Assembly (NCBI GenBank): GCA_963691655.1
Contig: OY829329.1
Coordinates: 59,843,408 to 59,907,407, forward strand
Direction of reading: 5' to 3'
Source of the DNA: Toxonevra muliebris
Taxonomy: Eukaryota > Arthropoda > Insecta > Diptera > Pallopteridae
Length of the DNA: 64,000 bases
Shown: in pieces, positions 34,581 to 47,107 of the stretch
Layout of the letters: the number at the start of each line of letters is the position of its first letter
Position numbering within the stretch: the first letter of the stretch is position 1
The notes under the pieces: model-generated
Database searches by the model: none
What the model was told of the DNA's origin: nothing
Seen by the model: the letters and a program-made list of their open reading frames with translations, nothing else
Made by a program: the position numbers and the translations under genes

Positions 34581-37500
34581 TTCTGGAGTTTGGTACAGTT
34601 ATTATGCAAATGCTAGATCAGTCATTTATGGTAACCACTGCGGATTCAAAGAAAACGACATAAAGATCGGTTGAGCTCTTCAACTTATTCTGGGATTGTC
34701 GCTATAAGGCCCGAGTCCCATAAATTTGAATGCGGAATCTTTATAATTTTTATTTATTTTAACTCCGACATTTTTCATGCCTAAAAGGAAGTTTAGAACG
34801 TGAAAAAGAAAACCAAAATTTTTTATGTTATATTATATGAAGTCGATATCCTAAATGTATATGACTATACTGCGTAAATGGTTGGAAAACCTTCAATGAT
34901 TTCATCCAATCAAAAAGTAATTTGGGTTATTAAAAGTCAAAACTACCCAAGTCTAACCATTGAGGGTTAGAAAAAAAAACAAACAATTTTCGAAAAAATA
35001 TTCCTTGTCAAAAAATATTGAGGGACGTTTAAAGTCACACCACCCTAGCTCAATTTTTAAAAGAAATTAACCTTTGAGGAGGGGGCAAGAAAATAGCATT
35101 TAAAACAGCGAGAACGAATCATTCTTAAAAAAGTAATGTTAACTAAATTAAAAAAGTGAAATATATATAAAACTCAAAACATTTCGTTTGCTTAGGTGGG
35201 TGGGTGCTCAGTTCCATTTTTTTTTTTTACTTTTGTAATATCATATTATTTATCTTTAAAATCAAGCATCAACTGCACTTTTGTCAAGATTTTTCTTATT
35301 TTAAATATCTATGAAAATCGAATAATCAAATTAATTTTTACCTACTACTTCCTTACTAAATTCTTTCAACTTTAATTTGCATTATATGAAACAAATTTCA
35401 ATATCAACTCAACTCTTCAAATGAGTGTGCATACGAATAGATTTCCATTTTCATGCTAACTAAGTATAACCAAGACCAAAAAATAATCATTTGCATAATT
35501 TCAGCGCTTCATTTAAAATGGCAAAAATTGTTATCATAACAGTTGCGGCCAATATTGATGCTGCTGCTGCTGCCACTCCTGTTGTTGCTATTTACAGTTA
35601 GCGGTTGCCTATTGTTACTGTCCAGCGGCAAGCAACATCAACATTAACATTATATTGAATGGAGAGTACAAATATGGTAGCATTTAAAAAAGTGGCTAGT
35701 GTTATGCACACATGCCTATCATTTCAAAGAAAAGATGAAGCTGCCAGCAAACTAAAAACATATTTTTCCTGCTGCTATGACAGCAACAAATGAAATAACA
35801 AAAACAACCATGCAGCAATAAAGGAAGAAAACAAAATGTTGTTGTTTTGTGTGAAAATCAGAAATATTTTCATTATATTCATTTTACTCTTCCTTTATAT
35901 TATTATGATTTTTGTATTTATTTTAAATACAACAAGCAAATGATGGAAATAACAACAGCAACAGCAACAACAACGACAATGTGATTGAAATAGTAACATC
36001 AACAATGATTTGCATGGTGTACGTAAAATTAATTAGGGCACTGAGACAAAAATCCTCAAATTTCAAACGCTTTCGTGTGTTTGCTGTTTGTTGTTGGAAT
36101 TGTAAGTATTTGTTAATGTTGCTGCTGCTGCTGCTATTGCTATTGCATAGCAGCATATTTTGTGAGGTGCGGCATTTGGCATTTTTATCACTCCCTGCCC
36201 ACTTCTCCTTTTTTAATTTCACATACATACGCACACACACACATACTTACATTCATTTCCTCTTTCTTTCTTTGCCTCTTTAGCTCCCATGTTGGAAAAG
36301 CTTCAATTTCTAACAAAAAAACTAAGTTTATAAGTGCGTATGTATGTATGTATGTGTGTGTATGTAAGTGCGGAAAGTGCGTAGGCGTCAGTAACAACAA
36401 CAACAACGACAACAGCAGCAGCAACCAATGCAATATTTCTCACTCTTCTTGTGTATGTAAGTAGAAGAAAATGTATGTGCATGAGCGTGTGTTTACTTCT
36501 TTCCCTTTCACTCTCTTGCTCTTTCTCGCTTTTACTTTTGCTCTAGCTCTTTCTTTCTCTTTGAATGTTTTTATGTGCATGTATGTATGTTTGTATGTGT
36601 ATTTGTGTGCTTGTGGCTGTTTTCATTATCAGAAGCACAAGCGTTTGTGTGAATCATTACAAATACAATTTAATCCATGAAAGTTTTTAATTATTTTTTA
36701 GAGAATTGAAATTTAGTTTAGGCTCTCACAAATACACAAGCAAAATAAATTGGGTAAGTATGTAGGAGAAACTTATTTCCTTTTTGCTTGTGTTTGCATG
36801 TATTTGTGTATTACAAGTACGCGTATGTGTGTGTATTAAGTTTCAATATGAAAATATTCTTTTAAAATTTAAGAAACTTTGGGTTTTTGTTTTTATGCCG
36901 GTATGTCAGAAGGTGCAGCAATCGATGCCTGGTCAAAATATATTGGATTTGAAGCTGATGGTTCTCCTTTTTTATCCTTCGAGAGATATTGAATTGTAAT
37001 TTTATCAGCTTGATGTACCTGTAAGTTGTAGCCACTCAGTGTTATCGAGACTTGTAAAGCACTGATAGCTTTTCTTTTGCGCGTTTTGGGATAAATCTGG
37101 CGAAAATCTCACACACTTTGCTAGTTGATATGAATCGAAAATAAATATTTTTTAAGGAGGCGAACAAATTAAAACCCCCTCTTCGAAAATGTCTAGCAAA
37201 TCTTCATAGAAAGATAGATCTGCACTAATACATTAGCGGACGTGCTAAATGGCATACAAATGTGATTGCCCACGACTACTTGCAGATCCAGGAAATTTTT
37301 TAAAGGAAGGGTTTTAATTTTTTGTCGCTTTAAAATTTCTTTCATGACCAATGATAAAAATGTATGAGATTTTTATCGCGAAGGTGGCTTGAGCTGGTTT
37401 AACCACAAAAAAACCCTGATATTTATTAGGCTGATCAAACTTTGTAATTTCTGAATCCATCACCAGAAGATAGAATTATTTTTTTAAGGATAAAAGGGAA

Positions 37501-40500
37501 GAGAAAGGTCGAATGTGGCTCAAACGAATCAAATTTTTTAAATAACATTAAACAATTCGCCTCATATATACAAATAAGCTATGGGGTGTGATTTAGTTCT
37601 TCAGTTTTTTCTTCTCCTTTCGGATGCGTTTGAGTGCACTAACTTGACAATAAACAATATAATATAATATAATTTTCTCATATATAAATAGCTACAAACT
37701 CTCCCTATCTTCTACAACAATCACTTTGCAGCAGGAAAAAATTAGGCTTACTAATCACAAAAATCGTGAAACGATATCAGCATTTGAGGCCCTGAGGTGA
37801 GGTACTTGAATATAAAAAATCTAACCTGCATTTCGAATTTTTGCTGTAAAAAATTTAAAGTTTCCTAAACATAAAACCGTACAGTTCATGCTCTTTTCTC
37901 AAAATATTGGAGAAAATTGTATATACCTATATAGTTCCAAAAATAAATACACATTTTCTTCTCTACCCTATGCTACAAAGCAATTTTAAACTAACATTTA
38001 TTGCTATGCATTTAGAGCGCACCGCACACACGCATACACAATCACCCAAAAACTTTCCATTGCTGTTCTTGCTGCTGCTACTCCACTGCATACACACGCA
38101 TAAGCAGCAATACAAACAAAAAACACCCAAAAAAATAAAACTGAAATGAAAGCTACAACGACAAATGCTACACACGCATTCGCAGCAAGTACAAGGGAAA
38201 TCACAAGGCGAGTACAAAATGAGTGCACACAAAATGCTAGGCTTATATACCTACCTTCTATGAAACGTGTACAACAACACTATAAACACACAGCCTCAGC
38301 CTTAGCTTTAGCCCAAAAAATACCAAAAATGCCACACTGTCATTTCTCCCTTCACCTTCCGCAATTCGCTTGCGTTTATATGAACAAACGAGATTTTTGA
38401 AACGCAGCAACATACACCGAAAAAGCTTCAGCTTAAAATTCTTGCAATGTTATCAAAAACAAACAATAACAACAACAAGTAAAAGCAGAAGTGGCAGTGT
38501 AGCAATAACAACAACAATAATGAAAAATACGAAACTAGCGCACGCATTAGAAAAACGCAACCCAGGCAAAGAAGAGCATTAAACAGTATGCTTCATTCTT
38601 CGACTACCATTGCGTCACCATTACCTTCACCACCCATCTTCAACCACCCTTCTCTCAAACACACACACACACATACACTAAGCGGCGCAGCACCAACTCC
38701 AAAAATTCCACATCAACGTAGTTAACCGCACAGTTAAGACACAGCAAAACGAAAAGCGCCCAATTCAATATTGCTGCCATAGAAAACCACACCACACCAC
38801 CCCAACATCCATCATTGTATGCCTCTACTGCCCAACAACAACAGTAAGAACAACAAAAACACATCGTCAAAAGCAAAAGTAAACGACAACCGCCCTGCAT
38901 TTTTGCCATAAAAACTATACTCAAACTCTTAAAAGTAACTTTCTTGAACGTCCTTGATCCTTGCAACAAACAACACATGCTCACACACATTGCTGCTGCT
39001 ATACGACACGACTTAATGTATATTCTAAGAGTGAAGGGAGTGAAGAGAGGACTGCAAAGACTGCAGAGAAAAAGCATGAGAGGTGCAGAATGCGACACTG
39101 CGGGGCTTTTTTTTGTGTGTGTTGTTTTGTTGGTTCCGTGCGCATGTAAATGTATGCGTGTGTATTCAAAAAGTGTGCGTGTACGTTGCATTGTTGTTGT
39201 GTGCGCTCTTATCAGTAAGCGATAACAACAACAACCAGAACAACAACAGCAGCAACAGAACTTGAGTTGTAAGAGGAATGAGTACAAAAAGAAAACCGGA
39301 AGCCATACAAGACGGAAGTTGATATACGAAATCATTTCGTTTGAATGTAGGAGAAAAAGAGAAAAAGAAAAAGTTGCGAGCAGCACAAAGTTGTGCCAGA
39401 GAGAAAGAGAGAGCTGGCGCACGCACACAGAGTTTCAATTGCATGCAAAATACATGGTAGAAAAAAACAACAACAACAACAACCCAGTAACAGTTGTAAA
39501 GCAACAACGATAGTAACTACAATAACGACGACGAGGCCAACGATGTTGTATGGTGGTGGCAGCACTACTTCCTAAAAGAAGAAACAAAAGTGAAAGCAAC
39601 AAAGGACATCATCTCTAAATTTCGTCGTCGGCGTCGTTTTTTTTTTTTGTTCTCATTGCTATTCTCATCGTCTGTTTAAACTCAAGAGAGCACTCGCTTA
39701 CACGTCAACTTTATAGCGTCACATATACCAATACGATGAGCACAAGCAGCAGCGTCGCACCGCACAGTGCTGTGCTTAAAAAGTGAAAGTGAAATCTTTG
39801 TGGGAGTAAAAGAAAGAGCGAGCACACAGAATACTAAAAAAAAAAAACGCTTGCGCATTAGTTCAAATTGTGGCGCCTAAAAGGCGGCAATATTAAAACG
39901 AAATATAAACATTGCACTTGACCGTTTGTTTGTATATAGTTTTCTTGTGTGTACAAACGACGACAAAAATGAAGAGCACAAAAGCAACGACGACAACATC
40001 AACAACAGCAAAAACGACGACGAAAGCAGCACAGCAACTACAACGTCAGCTGCTAGGCATACAATACAACAACTTCAACGACATTCATTTAATGTTGTCG
40101 TACTCGTACTCTCTGAGCTCTGAAGCAAGCGCATACAAAGTGGTCGACTTCCATCAGCCGTCGTTGGGCTTAAAGAGTGTCTAGTTCAAGGATATACATG
40201 TACATATAAGTTTTGTGAGTAAAACTGTTTAATGCGAAAAGAAAGAGAATTACATATACGCGGATATTGTTGTGCATGATGAGAGCATATCAGTCAGTGT
40301 GAATGATGAGAGAGAATGCAATTTGTCTCTATATGTTTCTTTAAGACGTTCATACATTCGCTCTCTCTCTCTCTTTTATTTTCTTTATTGTTTAAAATTT
40401 CATAAGAAAATTGTCTCAATCTCAACTTCAACTCAATCTCTATCAATTTCTTTTGCACGTCTTCTCATTCTTTTCACTGAAAAAACACGAAGAAGAAAAC

Positions 40501-41866
40501 GCAAGAGCTTTCACTTTATTTTTAATAGCTCAAATGTCCTTGGCAAAGTAAAAAGCATTGAAGGATATTTCTTGGATGCGAAACAATGCAATGTGTGGCG
40601 CGCAGCACATTGGTTGAATTTTTCATTTTTTTGCTTGCATGCGGCGCATGTATAAATGTGTGTGAGAAGGAATACACACCAATACACATATATAAAAACA
40701 TAAACACACACACATAAGTATATTTGGTATACAATTTTGCGTCGCTGCATTTTGAGTTTGTGTAGTAGTAAACATGATTATATTGTCGAAAATTTTCACT
40801 TTCACTTTTTCTTCAACAATTTCCTTGTTTATTTCGTTGATTGAGAGTATGTATGCATACATACATGCGTATGTGTATGTATGCGAGTAGTTAAGTGGGT
40901 GGTTGGGTGTTTGCGACTGGAAAGTGAATGGTGTTGTTATTTGTTGTTGCCTTTGCTGCTGTTGTTGCTGTTCGGTTTTCTACTGCTGCATATAATGTAC
41001 AATATATTTTTATTACATACTTTTTAGTTCTCTTGAGCTTTTGCATTAAATTTCTTGCTTTTTCTTTTTTTGTTTTGGCTTAATTTTTTCGCCTAACTGT
41101 AGTTGTAGTAGTAAGTAATAGGGTCTAAGCGCTGGATTTTTGGTTTTGCTGCTGTGGGTGCGTGCGTGTGAGTGCAGCCAGCAAGTTGTGCCAAATGACA
41201 AAATAATGTAATAATATTTAGATTTATTGTGTGCGTTTATGTGTGTGTGTGTGTGTGTGGCATGAGTTATGTGGGTCCTTTGAGAAACGCACGCAAAAAC
41301 GCAGCAAAAATTATTTTTGTTTGTTTGTAATTTTTGTTGTTGTTGTTGATTTTTTTCCCCCTTCTTTCTTTTGTAGTTGGGTTACTTTACATAAGCTGAT
41401 TTTGAAACAGCAGCAGGTATTTTTGGGTTGATACAATATCCGAAAGAAAATAGCAGTAGTTTGAAGTGAAGCTTAAGGTTTCCTTTGTTTTGTTAAATTG
41501 CAGTTATGTAAACTTTCAAATAAATTTTATTATTGTTGTTTTCTGTGATCAAATTTAATAAGTATATAGCTATTTTTGGTTTGCACCACTGGCTTTTTGA
41601 TCGTTGAATGAAAACGCAAGTTTTACTTCGCTTTTTTTTCCAACGTTTCTCTGATTTCTTGTCAGTTTCTTCAGAGAGATATTTTATTTTCGAATCTACA
41701 TGTGCATTTAATAAGTAAGAAATGGTAAATACAGATTTTTGGGAAACAGATAACAACATGGAAACACAAATTTTTTTGTAAACTCACATAAACTTGGGTT
41801 CTTTCGTCACATTGAGTTTATATTTACATACATACAATAATAAAATTCAAAATTGCACATACAAAA
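34581..41866. other. long noncoding island, low complexity
   Basis: 34.6-35.5 kb is AT-rich. 35.5-41.5 kb is the longest low-complexity island: CAA, CAG, CTG and GT/CA runs throughout, relatively GC-rich around 38-40 kb. Several frames over 70 codons open on either strand, including 257 codons at 38655-39428 minus, but all read through triplet repeats and lack domains. Possibly regulatory or intronic DNA of a distant gene (inference). Confidence 0.55.
41240..41259 (+). repeat. (GT)n microsatellite
   Basis: Uninterrupted GT run of about 20 bases. Confidence 0.85.
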
Positions 41867-41942
41867 CGTCATCTGAGAATTGAATTGGCGTATGTGTGTA
41901 CGTATTCGTATACATATACGCTAAATCAATTCTCAGGCGACG
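41867..41942. repeat. 76 bp palindromic hairpin, copy 1
   Basis: CGTCATCTGAGAATTGAATT at the left and the complement of CGTCGCCTGAGAATTGATTT at the right. The pairing continues through GGCGTATGTGTGTACG / CGTATACATATACGCT, leaving only a few unpaired bases at the tip. A second copy of identical length is at 45955-46030. Confidence 0.85.
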
Positions 41943-42798
41943 ATATGTATATAAAATCTGTTCAGCGACGTTTTCAATTAACGATCTTTTTGATCGTTTT
42001 GATCGCCAGTGTTGCAAACCAAAAATATCTATAACTTTTTTTTTATTATTATTTTTCCTTATTCCATAGTAATCAACTTTTTTATCAGAATCTGCATGAA
42101 TCTAACTGACTCTGAGTAAATTTGACAGAATCGGATTGAAGTTGACTATTTTTAATTGAAACTTCGAACAATTTTTATTAAAACTAATGATTCTGACTAA
42201 ATCGATCAACTCTAACAGAAGTTTTGTCAAAAAAGTCAAAGTTTTGTCGATGAAAATGTCTAGTTTCTATTCATGTATGTAAAGCTGATTGATGGAAAAA
42301 AATGTTTTTAGGAGGGTTTTTTTTATTGATATCTTTTTCAGCTGTAAAACTTGATTTCATTATCATCGATATCTTGAATCGCTTAGCCAATCAAAGATTC
42401 GATTAGATATGTTTGCTTGTAATCTTAATATCTTTCATTTGGTATCAAGAACGGATATTTCTAGCTCGAGATATGATTTCTAAAGTTTGAAAAATTCGAA
42501 AAAATTAAGAAAATTACAGTATCTAAAAAGCCATGTCTCATCAAATTTAAGTTTTGTTAAGTTGCGTTACGACTAGGGGGGCAAGGGTAAAATTTGGTCA
42601 AAAATCGTGTTACGTAATATGTGAACGGCTCCTAAGGTGTCTGAAAGATCTTCTTCAACTTTTTTGCCAAAGCTCACGTTCTACGAAAGATTAAATCATG
42701 TTTATTTAAGGTGGAAAGTTTATTTATTTATATTAGTGTGCGAATGGGAAAAAATTATTTAAAATTACATCAATTGAACAACTTATTATACTACACAC
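41943..42798. other. 3' flank of the first IR gene
   Basis: AT-rich. 42.07-42.24 kb has a short AATCTGACTGAATC-like degenerate repeat. From about 42640 to the gene, the sequence resembles that downstream of the second IR gene (47450-47630), so the duplication unit includes the 3' flank. An AATAAA-type poly(A) signal for the IR gene is visible on the minus strand at about 42718-42732. Confidence 0.6.
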
Positions 42799-44670
42799 TT
42801 AAAATTTTGCTTGTGTATCCAGCACTTTTACTTTATTTCCAGGTTTATTCATGAAATGGTGACTTATTTCAATAACAAATCCAACAATCCCAAGTATCAA
42901 TCCAATTACAAATATCCACCATATCCAATAAAAATCCAAGGCAGCCAAAGGTTTAACTATCTCAATATTCATTTCAATACGAATCTTAATTCTTCCAGCA
43001 GCTAACATATCATAATAAACCATGCTCGTCCAATAATTGGTCAATCCTGATTGCTGCAATTGTAATATCAAGTGATTGAATGCATCACGATATATAGAAT
43101 GCTCATGTAAGGGCACGCCCTGATATTGTTGCGAAAATAAATCCAACTTATAATCCAAGTAAAAAATTGGATGTTGAAGATGTAATTGTTGTTGTTTAAA
43201 AACTTGCCACATTGGATTACTGACAAAATATGCATAACTTGTATTCAGTGAGTTACGTAATTCGTAGATATCTGTATCATTTGGAATAATGGTATAAATA
43301 TCTTTGTATTTCATCCAAAACTTCGGATCACTCATTAACTTTATGTATGAATGATAACCTGTATGACTGGCGGCAACTCTCAGCGATGATTTTAATAGTT
43401 CATCAAATGTATTGATATATTTTCCTTTGGGTGCGCTGGTAAAATAAGATTGCAGGTATGCGGTAAATGTTGTATTCACAAATATGCCAACAATGAATAT
43501 TAAAACGAATAAATATTTACGAAGTACTGAAATTCTGTATGATTGGACATGTGTACTTTGGCCCAGTATGCCACGTAGCGTGGATATCATTAATGTATAT
43601 GTATATATTTGACTAAATTTACCACTTTTCTGCCAGTAAAGTGCCTCAAAAGTGAGTAAAGTGGAAAAGATTAGCAATAGCACAATGACAATGTAAGTAA
43701 ATAATGTATTGAATAAAAAAGGAAAAACTTCTTGAATAGTTAGAGGCGCTGGTATAGGTAAAATTAAGCGGAGCTTTGTTCGTTCAATAATTGTAGAGGT
43801 TTCATGTAGATTGTAGTTAAGATTTGCAAGGCACATTGGCATATCGAGTGAACCATTGCGGCCTAGCTCCTGCACTCCCTTAAAGAGAAATTTTAAATCT
43901 GAATTTACAAATGGAAATGGATACACAAGTTTAGCATTATGTTTTTTAGCAAATGCTTTCACTATTTGTGCTACGTATCCAATAATTTGAAGTTTGCGAT
44001 CGGCATCAGTGTATGCGATGGAACCTGGTTCATTTCGATCGGGCATTGTGCGTATTGGAGCGCCATGCATATCGGACAAACGATTTGGAAAACACTTTTC
44101 AAGTAGCTTTTTTATTTCCAATTTGAATACGGGGAATTGTGTATAGGTATAGTAGTAAGTTCCGGTTTTGTTATAAAAATCCTTGAAAATACTGATGACA
44201 TTAAGCAAATAATTGTGTTGACAGTAGCTAAATAATTTGTGCAACTGTTTTTCATTATTTTGTTGATTTCTGTTTTTGTAATCCATTTGCCAATAGAATA
44301 TAATACGTGCATTTGATCTCATGTGTCCCAGAAATGTTAGCATACTCTCCAGTATATTGAATGTGTATGTTTCGGGTATGCAATGCACTGTCAGTAACTC
44401 ATTATTGAGGCCTTCTGCTTTATGTGTATTATTATTAATAGTTTGTAATGACATCACTGGTCCTTCAAATCCTTTTAGCACTGCATCTTCCACACAAGTT
44501 TCTTTATCATTTTTGAATATTATTAAAGTCTCAAAATATTTTTCTGATCTAATTTTGTTTAACAGTGTTAGAAAATTATTCTGATTCTTAGCAATACCTG
44601 CTACTATAAAAATTGTCATTAACAGCAGTTGTAATTTTATACCAAAATTTTTTTTGCGACTTGCAATCAT
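42799..44670 (-). CDS. divergent ionotropic receptor (IR), tandem copy 1
   Basis: Insect ionotropic receptor, a ligand-gated cation channel subunit derived from ionotropic glutamate receptors, acting in the membrane of chemosensory neurons. The frame is open further upstream to 44724, but the ATG at 44670 (MIASRKKNFG) is preferred: it gives 623 codons, exactly like its neighbour, and places a signal-peptide-like segment (IKLQLLLMTIFIVAG) at the start. In the upstream-numbered frame (641) the parts are: N-terminal domain to about 210, ligand-binding lobe S1 about 215-330, first membrane helix about 339-360, pore loop near LRGILGQS (383-390), helix FIVGIFVNTTFTAYLQSYFT (410-429), lobe S2, and the last helix about 598-620. 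NTTFTAYLQ stands where glutamate receptors have the SYTANLAAF gate. No intron. Looks like the fast-evolving, IR20a-type clade; the exact orthologue is not clear. Confidence 0.9.
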   Translation of the reverse strand: MIASRKKNFGIKLQLLLMTIFIVAGIAKNQNNFLTLLNKIRSEKYFETLIIFKNDKETCVEDAVLKGFEGPVMSLQTINNNTHKAEGLNNELLTVHCIPETYTFNILESMLTFLGHMRSNARIIFYWQMDYKNRNQQNNEKQLHKLFSYCQHNYLLNVISIFKDFYNKTGTYYYTYTQFPVFKLEIKKLLEKCFPNRLSDMHGAPIRTMPDRNEPGSIAYTDADRKLQIIGYVAQIVKAFAKKHNAKLVYPFPFVNSDLKFLFKGVQELGRNGSLDMPMCLANLNYNLHETSTIIERTKLRLILPIPAPLTIQEVFPFLFNTLFTYIVIVLLLIFSTLLTFEALYWQKSGKFSQIYTYTLMISTLRGILGQSTHVQSYRISVLRKYLFVLIFIVGIFVNTTFTAYLQSYFTSAPKGKYINTFDELLKSSLRVAASHTGYHSYIKLMSDPKFWMKYKDIYTIIPNDTDIYELRNSLNTSYAYFVSNPMWQVFKQQQLHLQHPIFYLDYKLDLFSQQYQGVPLHEHSIYRDAFNHLILQLQQSGLTNYWTSMVYYDMLAAGRIKIRIEMNIEIVKPLAALDFYWIWWIFVIGLILGIVGFVIEISHHFMNKPGNKVKVLDTQAKF

Positions 44671-45954
44671 TTTCAGTTTAAGTTTTCCAAATGAAGCTCT
44701 GTTTTTTCTATTTTTTTGTAGCACAATTGTCCATGATACAATGTCTTATAAAATAAAACTAAAATATTTTATAATAAAAAATTTACAGTTTGGTTACTAT
44801 TTCCGTTTTATAGATATAGATATAATTATTACATTAATTTGATAATTTATTAAAATTTATAATTTTTTAAAATTATAGTTGCTATATTTAATAATTCATT
44901 GCAGTGATGCAGGTAGGAATTTTCCTTAGGGGATATAATTTCTGTTTACCTTTTTTATTTTACGTAGCGTTGCGATTAGTATGCTAGACTCCTATGCCGG
45001 GTGCTTGGGTTCAATGCTCGGCACGGTTTTACATAGCACCATCTATAATCTTAGTTGGCAATGACACACCTTCAAGAGTAAAAATTGGCAAAGAAAAATT
45101 GTTTACTTGCAATATTGCTCTAATACAGCAAGTAATTCAAAGAAAATTATTCAGAAAAATTCAAATATAAATTACTTGAAAATAAGTTATTTCATATAGC
45201 CACACCAAAAAATGTAAAAGCGATAAAAATATCATTTTAAAAACCACGTTTGCTACTTTCACGCATTTTTTTTACAGAATATCAAAAATAATGACTTCAA
45301 GTCCCTTCAAAGCAGTCATAATTTAGAAGTTATAAAATTTGCTTTCCCATACCTTCAAAACTAAGATAGCCCTGACTCCAAAGGAACAAATGGGTGATTC
45401 CAACAAGAATTTTTGAAATCAGGCAAAACTATGTCCAACATACACGTACTTCCCTTACATTTAACTTTTATATTTCGTGAGGAAATTAACAAAGAAAATG
45501 GTTAAAAATATTTTAATACAATCTTCAAATGATGAAAGTAAACTAAAATATGCATGCAAAGCATCAAAAATTAGTTGTAATTATATTATAGAAGCCGCTG
45601 AAGTAAATTTCTTTCACATGGTGCTACCGCCTGACATTGTGTCGATATTGCATTGCGATATACGAGAACAAATGTATCATTTACATATAATTATTGATGT
45701 GTAAACATTTTAGCTCACGGTATGGGCAAAATTTTAAATGTGTAAAATGTAAAAATAACTGTATCGTAAGATGTAAGATAACTGTAACGTCCAGTTCCCG
45801 TCATAAAATCATTTATTTACTTCAATAAAAATGCATTGTTTCTTATTTTTATTAAATGCAGTTAACGCAACTCCCTGCACAGTGCTTTTAAGAAGTAGTG
45901 GGGTGACTGGTCACCTCTGTTGCCTTTCTAAGGTTAAATGCGGTAAGCACTTAT
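44671..45954. other. 5' flank of IR copy 1 and intergenic DNA
   Basis: AT-rich. Contains a tRNA-like sequence at about 44962-45027. The frame at 45477-45704 has no recognisable motif and I do not call it. Confidence 0.55.
44962..45027 (+). other. tRNA-like / SINE-like sequence
   Basis: GTAGCGTTGCGATTAGTATG then GCTAGACTCC, followed by GGGTTCAATGC, resembles the A and B promoter boxes of a tRNA at the right spacing. The acceptor and T stems do not pair, so this is not a working tRNA; it may be the head of an old tRNA-derived SINE. Confidence 0.35.
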
Positions 45955-46030
45955 CGTCGCCTGAGGATTGATTTGACGTATGTGTGTACAAATTCATATA
46001 CCTATACGCCAAATCAATTCTCAGGCGACG
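45955..46030. repeat. 76 bp palindromic hairpin, copy 2
   Basis: CGTCGCCTGAGGATTGATTT at the left and the exact complement of CGTCGCCTGAGAATTGATTT at the right except one base. TTAT lies on both sides (45951-45954 and 46031-46034), possibly a 4 bp target duplication. Same length and ends as the copy at 41867-41942. Confidence 0.85.
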
Positions 46031-46661
46031 TTATGTAAAATTTTCACATCTAATAAAATTTCAAATCGACTGGAAGAAAAACTCAAAGCGCGGAAAAAAG
46101 GATACAATTGTAGCTGCGTATATGCGAACATATCGTGTCCGATGCATTAAGTAAAAGAAAAATAATGCAACTACAACAAATCAGCCCTATTCACGATTTG
46201 GTGCAAAGGCAAAGTATTTCTGCTATCACAACAACAAATATATGCGATATGGAATAAAAATTTTGCATTTGCAATGATGCAAGACCATTTGCAATTTATA
46301 GTGAATTGGGCTATTATATATAAAAGATAATGATATCTAATAAACTTTTAAGTTTGTAAAAGAATTGTTTTAATTTGAATTATTTACCATATTGAATTAT
46401 TAAGCATATAGATTATACATCAAATCCCTGTATATGGCTATACATATGTGAGGTTATGTATATGACATTCAGTTGGCTTAACTGTTTACACATCAAATAT
46501 CTTGCATGCCTTGCACGCATCCATTGTTTTTCTCAACGTAAAGCAAAGAAAACTAATATCTCAAAATTGCCGTCAATTCGTTTTTATCTGGTATTAGATA
46601 TTTCCTTACAAAAAAAAGATAAATCTGAATCAGTTACTCACAGTAAGCTTCAACCATGTTT
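46031..46661. other. intergenic DNA between IR copies 1 and 2
   Basis: AT-rich sequence with no recognised gene. Confidence 0.55.
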
Positions 46662-47107
46662 AGGTATGACCAAAATGACGTCGAAAGCGGACTTTACAGC
46701 TTGATTAATATACAATTGAAGGTCACAAAACTGTTTGAAATGAAATCGCAGCTGCTCATATTTCCGAGAAATCATGAAATTACTTTTTGTAATTTGTACA
46801 GGCTATAAATCGTATCATATCATAGAAAGCGTGTTTATAATACAATTGAAGTTGAATCTAGCTGAATTCTTCCGAGATTTTATTTTGTTAAAATGGACCA
46901 CAAATGTGACCATGAAGAGAACAGGAAGAAAGTTTGCGCACCGTGTGGTAAAAAAATCGTTTTTGGAAAGAGAAAAACTGAATCGTTCCTCATATCTGAA
47001 AAGTTTTTCTAACTTTTAAGTTTCTCATTATTTAATTTTATCACTTAAGAATAAATTAAATAATCAAGCTGTAAAGTCGGTTTTCGACGTCTTTTTGGAC
47101 AAACCTT
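46662..47107. mobile_element. Tc1-type MITE with ~45 bp TIRs
   Basis: AGGTATGACCAAAATGACGT continuing CGAAAGCGGACTTTACAGCT TGATTA at the left is mirrored at the right by TAATCAAGCTGTAAAGTCGG TTTTCGACGTCTTTTTGGAC AAACCTT. About 40 of 45 positions match. T(T)A lies at both outer edges. Length about 446 bp. It carries the short C/H-rich frame at 46893-47012. Confidence 0.75.
46893..47012 (+). CDS. 39-residue C/H-rich ORF inside the MITE
   Basis: Starts MDHKCDHEENRKKV and continues CAPCGKKIVFGKRKTESF to a TAA. Cys5, His7, Cys15 and Cys18 form a CxH...CxxC set, as in the first half of a zinc-binding domain, followed by a basic stretch. It is too short for a complete protein and stops just before the right terminal repeat. 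I think it is the N-terminal stub of a protein encoded by the full-length relative of this element, kept after internal deletion. I cannot name the family with certainty. Confidence 0.45.
   Translation: MDHKCDHEENRKKVCAPCGKKIVFGKRKTESFLISEKFF

Noticed and set aside
38655..39428. 257-codon minus-strand open frame
   Set aside because: It reads through CA, CAA/CAG and poly-A/T repeats, is extremely rich in Cys, Leu, Phe and Ser for that reason, and other frames are open on both strands over the same stretch. No domain or plausible splice structure.
45477..45704. 75-codon frame between IR genes
   Set aside because: No homology I recognise, no repeats, no neighbours in frame; length is within chance in AT-rich DNA.
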